Source: an uncultured Bacilli bacterium
Lineage (GTDB): Bacteria; Bacillota_I; Bacilli_A; RF39; UBA660
DNA: 5,763 nt
Assembly (NCBI GenBank): GCA_947630585.1
Contig: CANRIE010000045.1
Coordinates: 1 to 5,763, forward strand
Direction: 5' to 3'
Position 1 is the stretch's first letter. The number at the start of each line of letters is the position of its first letter. The position numbers and the translations under genes are program-made. The notes below the pieces were generated by a model. The model did no database searches. It saw only the letters and a list, made by a program, of their open reading frames with translations, and was not told where the DNA came from. Positions 4,834 through 5,763 of the stretch are shown here, one piece after another.

Positions 4834-5526
4834 ATGAGAATGGATAGATATGAAGATGAAAATAAAAGTAATGATGAAAGTAAAACGAGAATTACTAAGA
4901 ATCAAGATTTATACACAGATGTTTATTTAAATAATATGTATGTTGATATTGATAAATTAACAGATGTTGTAAGAGGAGAAGAAGAAACTGAAGAAATTAA
5001 GAAAGTTAAAGAGATTAATTTAAGTCAATATAGTAATTATGAAGATAAAGAATATGATATTGTAAAACTTATTAATGAAGCTATAAATAATAAAGAAGAA
5101 GGTTCAAAAAGTAATTTTGATTTTAATTCTAATGAAGAAGAAATTAAAAATATTGTTTCAAGTATTAATGAAAAAGTTCAAGAAGAAGAAAAGAGTCATG
5201 AAGATGATGAATTAATGGCAGATTTGATGGCAACTCATGAAAACACGGATATCTTACCAGCCTTAGAACCCCTTCCAGATACAACTAACGTAATAGATCA
5301 CCTAAATGCTCCTATTACAGATACAGATATTTTAAAGTTACCAGAAGTTAAAACGGAAGAAGTAGCCCTTGATATGTTAAGTGATATTGAAGATAAAGAT
5401 ATGGAAGTTGATAATAGCTTCCAAGAAAATGATAAAAATAAATATTTAAAAGTAATAATTATTTTAATTATATTATTAATAGTTGGAGCAAGTATAATTA
5501 TTCTTAAATTACTTAAGGTATTTTAA
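4834..5526 (+). CDS. Acidic protein with a single C-terminal transmembrane segment, unknown function
   Basis: A 230-residue protein with no recognised family. Residues 1-203 are highly polar and rich in Glu, Asp, Lys and Asn, with stretches likely to be disordered or coiled (about 45-62, 95-122). Around 128-182 is a less charged segment containing ILPALEPLPD (140-149) and LPEVKTEEVALDML (169-182), possibly short binding motifs. A hydrophobic helix spans about 204-226, ending in LKVF. There is no N-terminal signal, so the bulk should stay in the cytoplasm with the C-terminus anchored in the membrane, like a tail-anchored protein. It lies 13 bases after the prepilin-like gene, probably co-transcribed, hinting at a membrane-associated or pilus-linked adaptor role. 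That role is inference. No terminator was found after it. The gene call itself is strong (good RBS, long ORF, codon use like its neighbours). Confidence 0.82.
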   Translation: MRMDRYEDENKSNDESKTRITKNQDLYTDVYLNNMYVDIDKLTDVVRGEEETEEIKKVKEINLSQYSNYEDKEYDIVKLINEAINNKEEGSKSNFDFNSNEEEIKNIVSSINEKVQEEEKSHEDDELMADLMATHENTDILPALEPLPDTTNVIDHLNAPITDTDILKLPEVKTEEVALDMLSDIEDKDMEVDNSFQENDKNKYLKVIIILIILLIVGASIIILKLLKVF

Positions 5527-5562
5527 TATAGTAAAGTAATTGTAAATTAAAGAAAATAATAA

Positions 5563-5591
5563 TTGCCTAAAGATATTAAACATGATATGAT
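5563..5591 (+). promoter_or_regulatory. Probable promoter of the small G-tract ORF
   Basis: TTGCCT (5563-5568, 4 of 6) and TATGAT (5586-5591, 5 of 6) are separated by exactly 17 bp. Transcription would begin near 5598, about ten bases before a strong Shine-Dalgarno at 5608-5614. Spacing and position make this a credible vegetative promoter for the short ORF at 5624. Confidence 0.5.
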
Positions 5592-5607
5592 TAAATAGAA
5601 AATAAAG

Positions 5608-5614
5608 AAAGGAG
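5608..5614 (+). promoter_or_regulatory. Strong Shine-Dalgarno before the small ORF
   Basis: AAAGGAG lies nine bases before ATG 5624. It is one of the best Shine-Dalgarno matches in the window, and its presence is the main reason for taking the short ORF seriously. Confidence 0.6.
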
Positions 5615-5623
5615 TCCTCAATT

Positions 5624-5710
5624 ATGTTAAAAAATAAAATTAAATTTGTATCAAATAAATATGTTAACAATATGATAACCATGGGGGGGGCGTATCAAAA
5701 AATCATCTAA
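5624..5710 (+). CDS. Small ORF (28 codons) carrying a G8 tract, possible leader or phase-variable gene
   Basis: A 28-residue ORF starting MLKNKIKFVSNKYVNN and ending GGAYQKII, with no recognised relative, membrane segment or signal. A promoter-like pair (5563-5591) and AAAGGAG (5608-5614) precede it, so it is plausibly translated. Eight G fall in codons 20-23. If the run were nine G, the frame would continue to a stop at 5758-5760 (45 residues, ending KLVE); with seven G it would stop at 5712-5714 (29 residues). The G9 product overlaps the promoter-like element at the window's right end. Options are a short leader peptide, a phase-variable small protein, or the broken 5' end of a larger gene with an indel in the homopolymer. 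There is not enough to assign a role. Confidence 0.4.
   Translation: MLKNKIKFVSNKYVNNMITMGGAYQKII
5683..5690 (+). repeat. Homopolymeric G8 tract
   Basis: Eight consecutive G occur in strongly AT-rich DNA, inside a short ORF. The only other G run close to it is the five at the proS end (1669-1673). Such tracts are prone to slipped-strand mispairing and are known contingency elements in several bacteria. A sequencing or assembly miscount is an equally plausible source of any length variation. Confidence 0.7.
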
Positions 5711-5743
5711 ATAAAATTGCAATAAATGATAATTTTCGACATA

Positions 5744-5758
5744 TAAAACTGGTAGAAT
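5744..5758 (+). promoter_or_regulatory. Extended -10 motif at the right edge, possible promoter of the next gene
   Basis: TGG (5750-5752) followed by TAGAAT (5753-5758, 5 of 6) resembles an extended -10. The 11 bases TAAAACTGGTA (5744-5754) are identical to the proS promoter at 152-162. No good -35 is seen at 16-18 bp. The downstream gene, if any, lies outside the window. Confidence 0.4.
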
Positions 5759-5763
5759 AATAC

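Noticed and set aside
5713..5736. Hairpin AAAATT/AATTTT after the small ORF as a terminator
   Set aside because: The stem is only six AT pairs with a large loop, and no T tract follows.
1..5763. CRISPR array, tRNA, rRNA, insertion sequence or phage genes
   Set aside because: No regularly spaced repeats, no cloverleaf-like segments, no transposase or integrase motifs and no terminal inverted repeats were seen on either strand.

Overview
The window reads as chromosomal DNA from a very AT-rich, low-GC Gram-positive lineage. Most intergenic and third-codon positions are A or T, all nine confident genes lie on the + strand, and ribosome-binding sites are AGGAG-like or AGGTGAT-like. The ylbD-ylbE-ylbF-rsmD gene order matches Bacillus subtilis. 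Together with a short archaeal/eukaryotic-type prolyl-tRNA synthetase and prepilin-like small proteins, this suggests an uncultured, reduced member of the Bacilli (RF39/Erysipelotrichia/Mollicutes-like). That placement is inference. UGG is used for Trp, no UGA is read through, and CGG and AGG fall at positions where Arg is expected, so the standard bacterial code fits.

Region 1 (1-2629): a terminator-like hairpin (83-108) closes whatever lies upstream. An extended -10 promoter and a leader with a 9-bp hairpin precede proS. The proS stop codon overlaps the start of the next gene by one base (TAATG). That gene encodes an unusual fusion of a diverged Ham1/ITPase-like domain to an intact Nudix hydrolase domain.

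Region 2 (2630-4293): a tightly packed operon of ylbD, ylbE, a short ylbF and rsmD, followed by a 56-residue membrane peptide with a prepilin-like N-terminus. A strong intrinsic terminator starts within the stop codon of that peptide. Relative to B. subtilis, ylbG (between ylbF and rsmD) and coaD (after rsmD) are absent from these positions.

Region 3 (4294-5526): a second transcription unit encoding a prepilin-like protein with a canonical G/F...E cleavage-methylation motif, then an acidic protein with one C-terminal membrane segment and no recognised family. Both look like envelope components.

Region 4 (5527-5763): no large gene. It holds a plausible promoter, a strong Shine-Dalgarno and a 28-codon ORF containing a run of eight G, which is conspicuous in such AT-rich DNA. 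Slippage at this run would change the peptide's C-terminus, so it is a candidate phase-variable element. A second extended -10 motif resembling the proS promoter lies at the window edge.

In function, the left half is housekeeping: tRNA charging, nucleotide-pool hydrolysis, RNase Y-related mRNA processing and 16S rRNA methylation. The right half is lineage-specific surface or membrane biology. No CRISPR array, tRNA, rRNA, insertion sequence or phage gene was seen.
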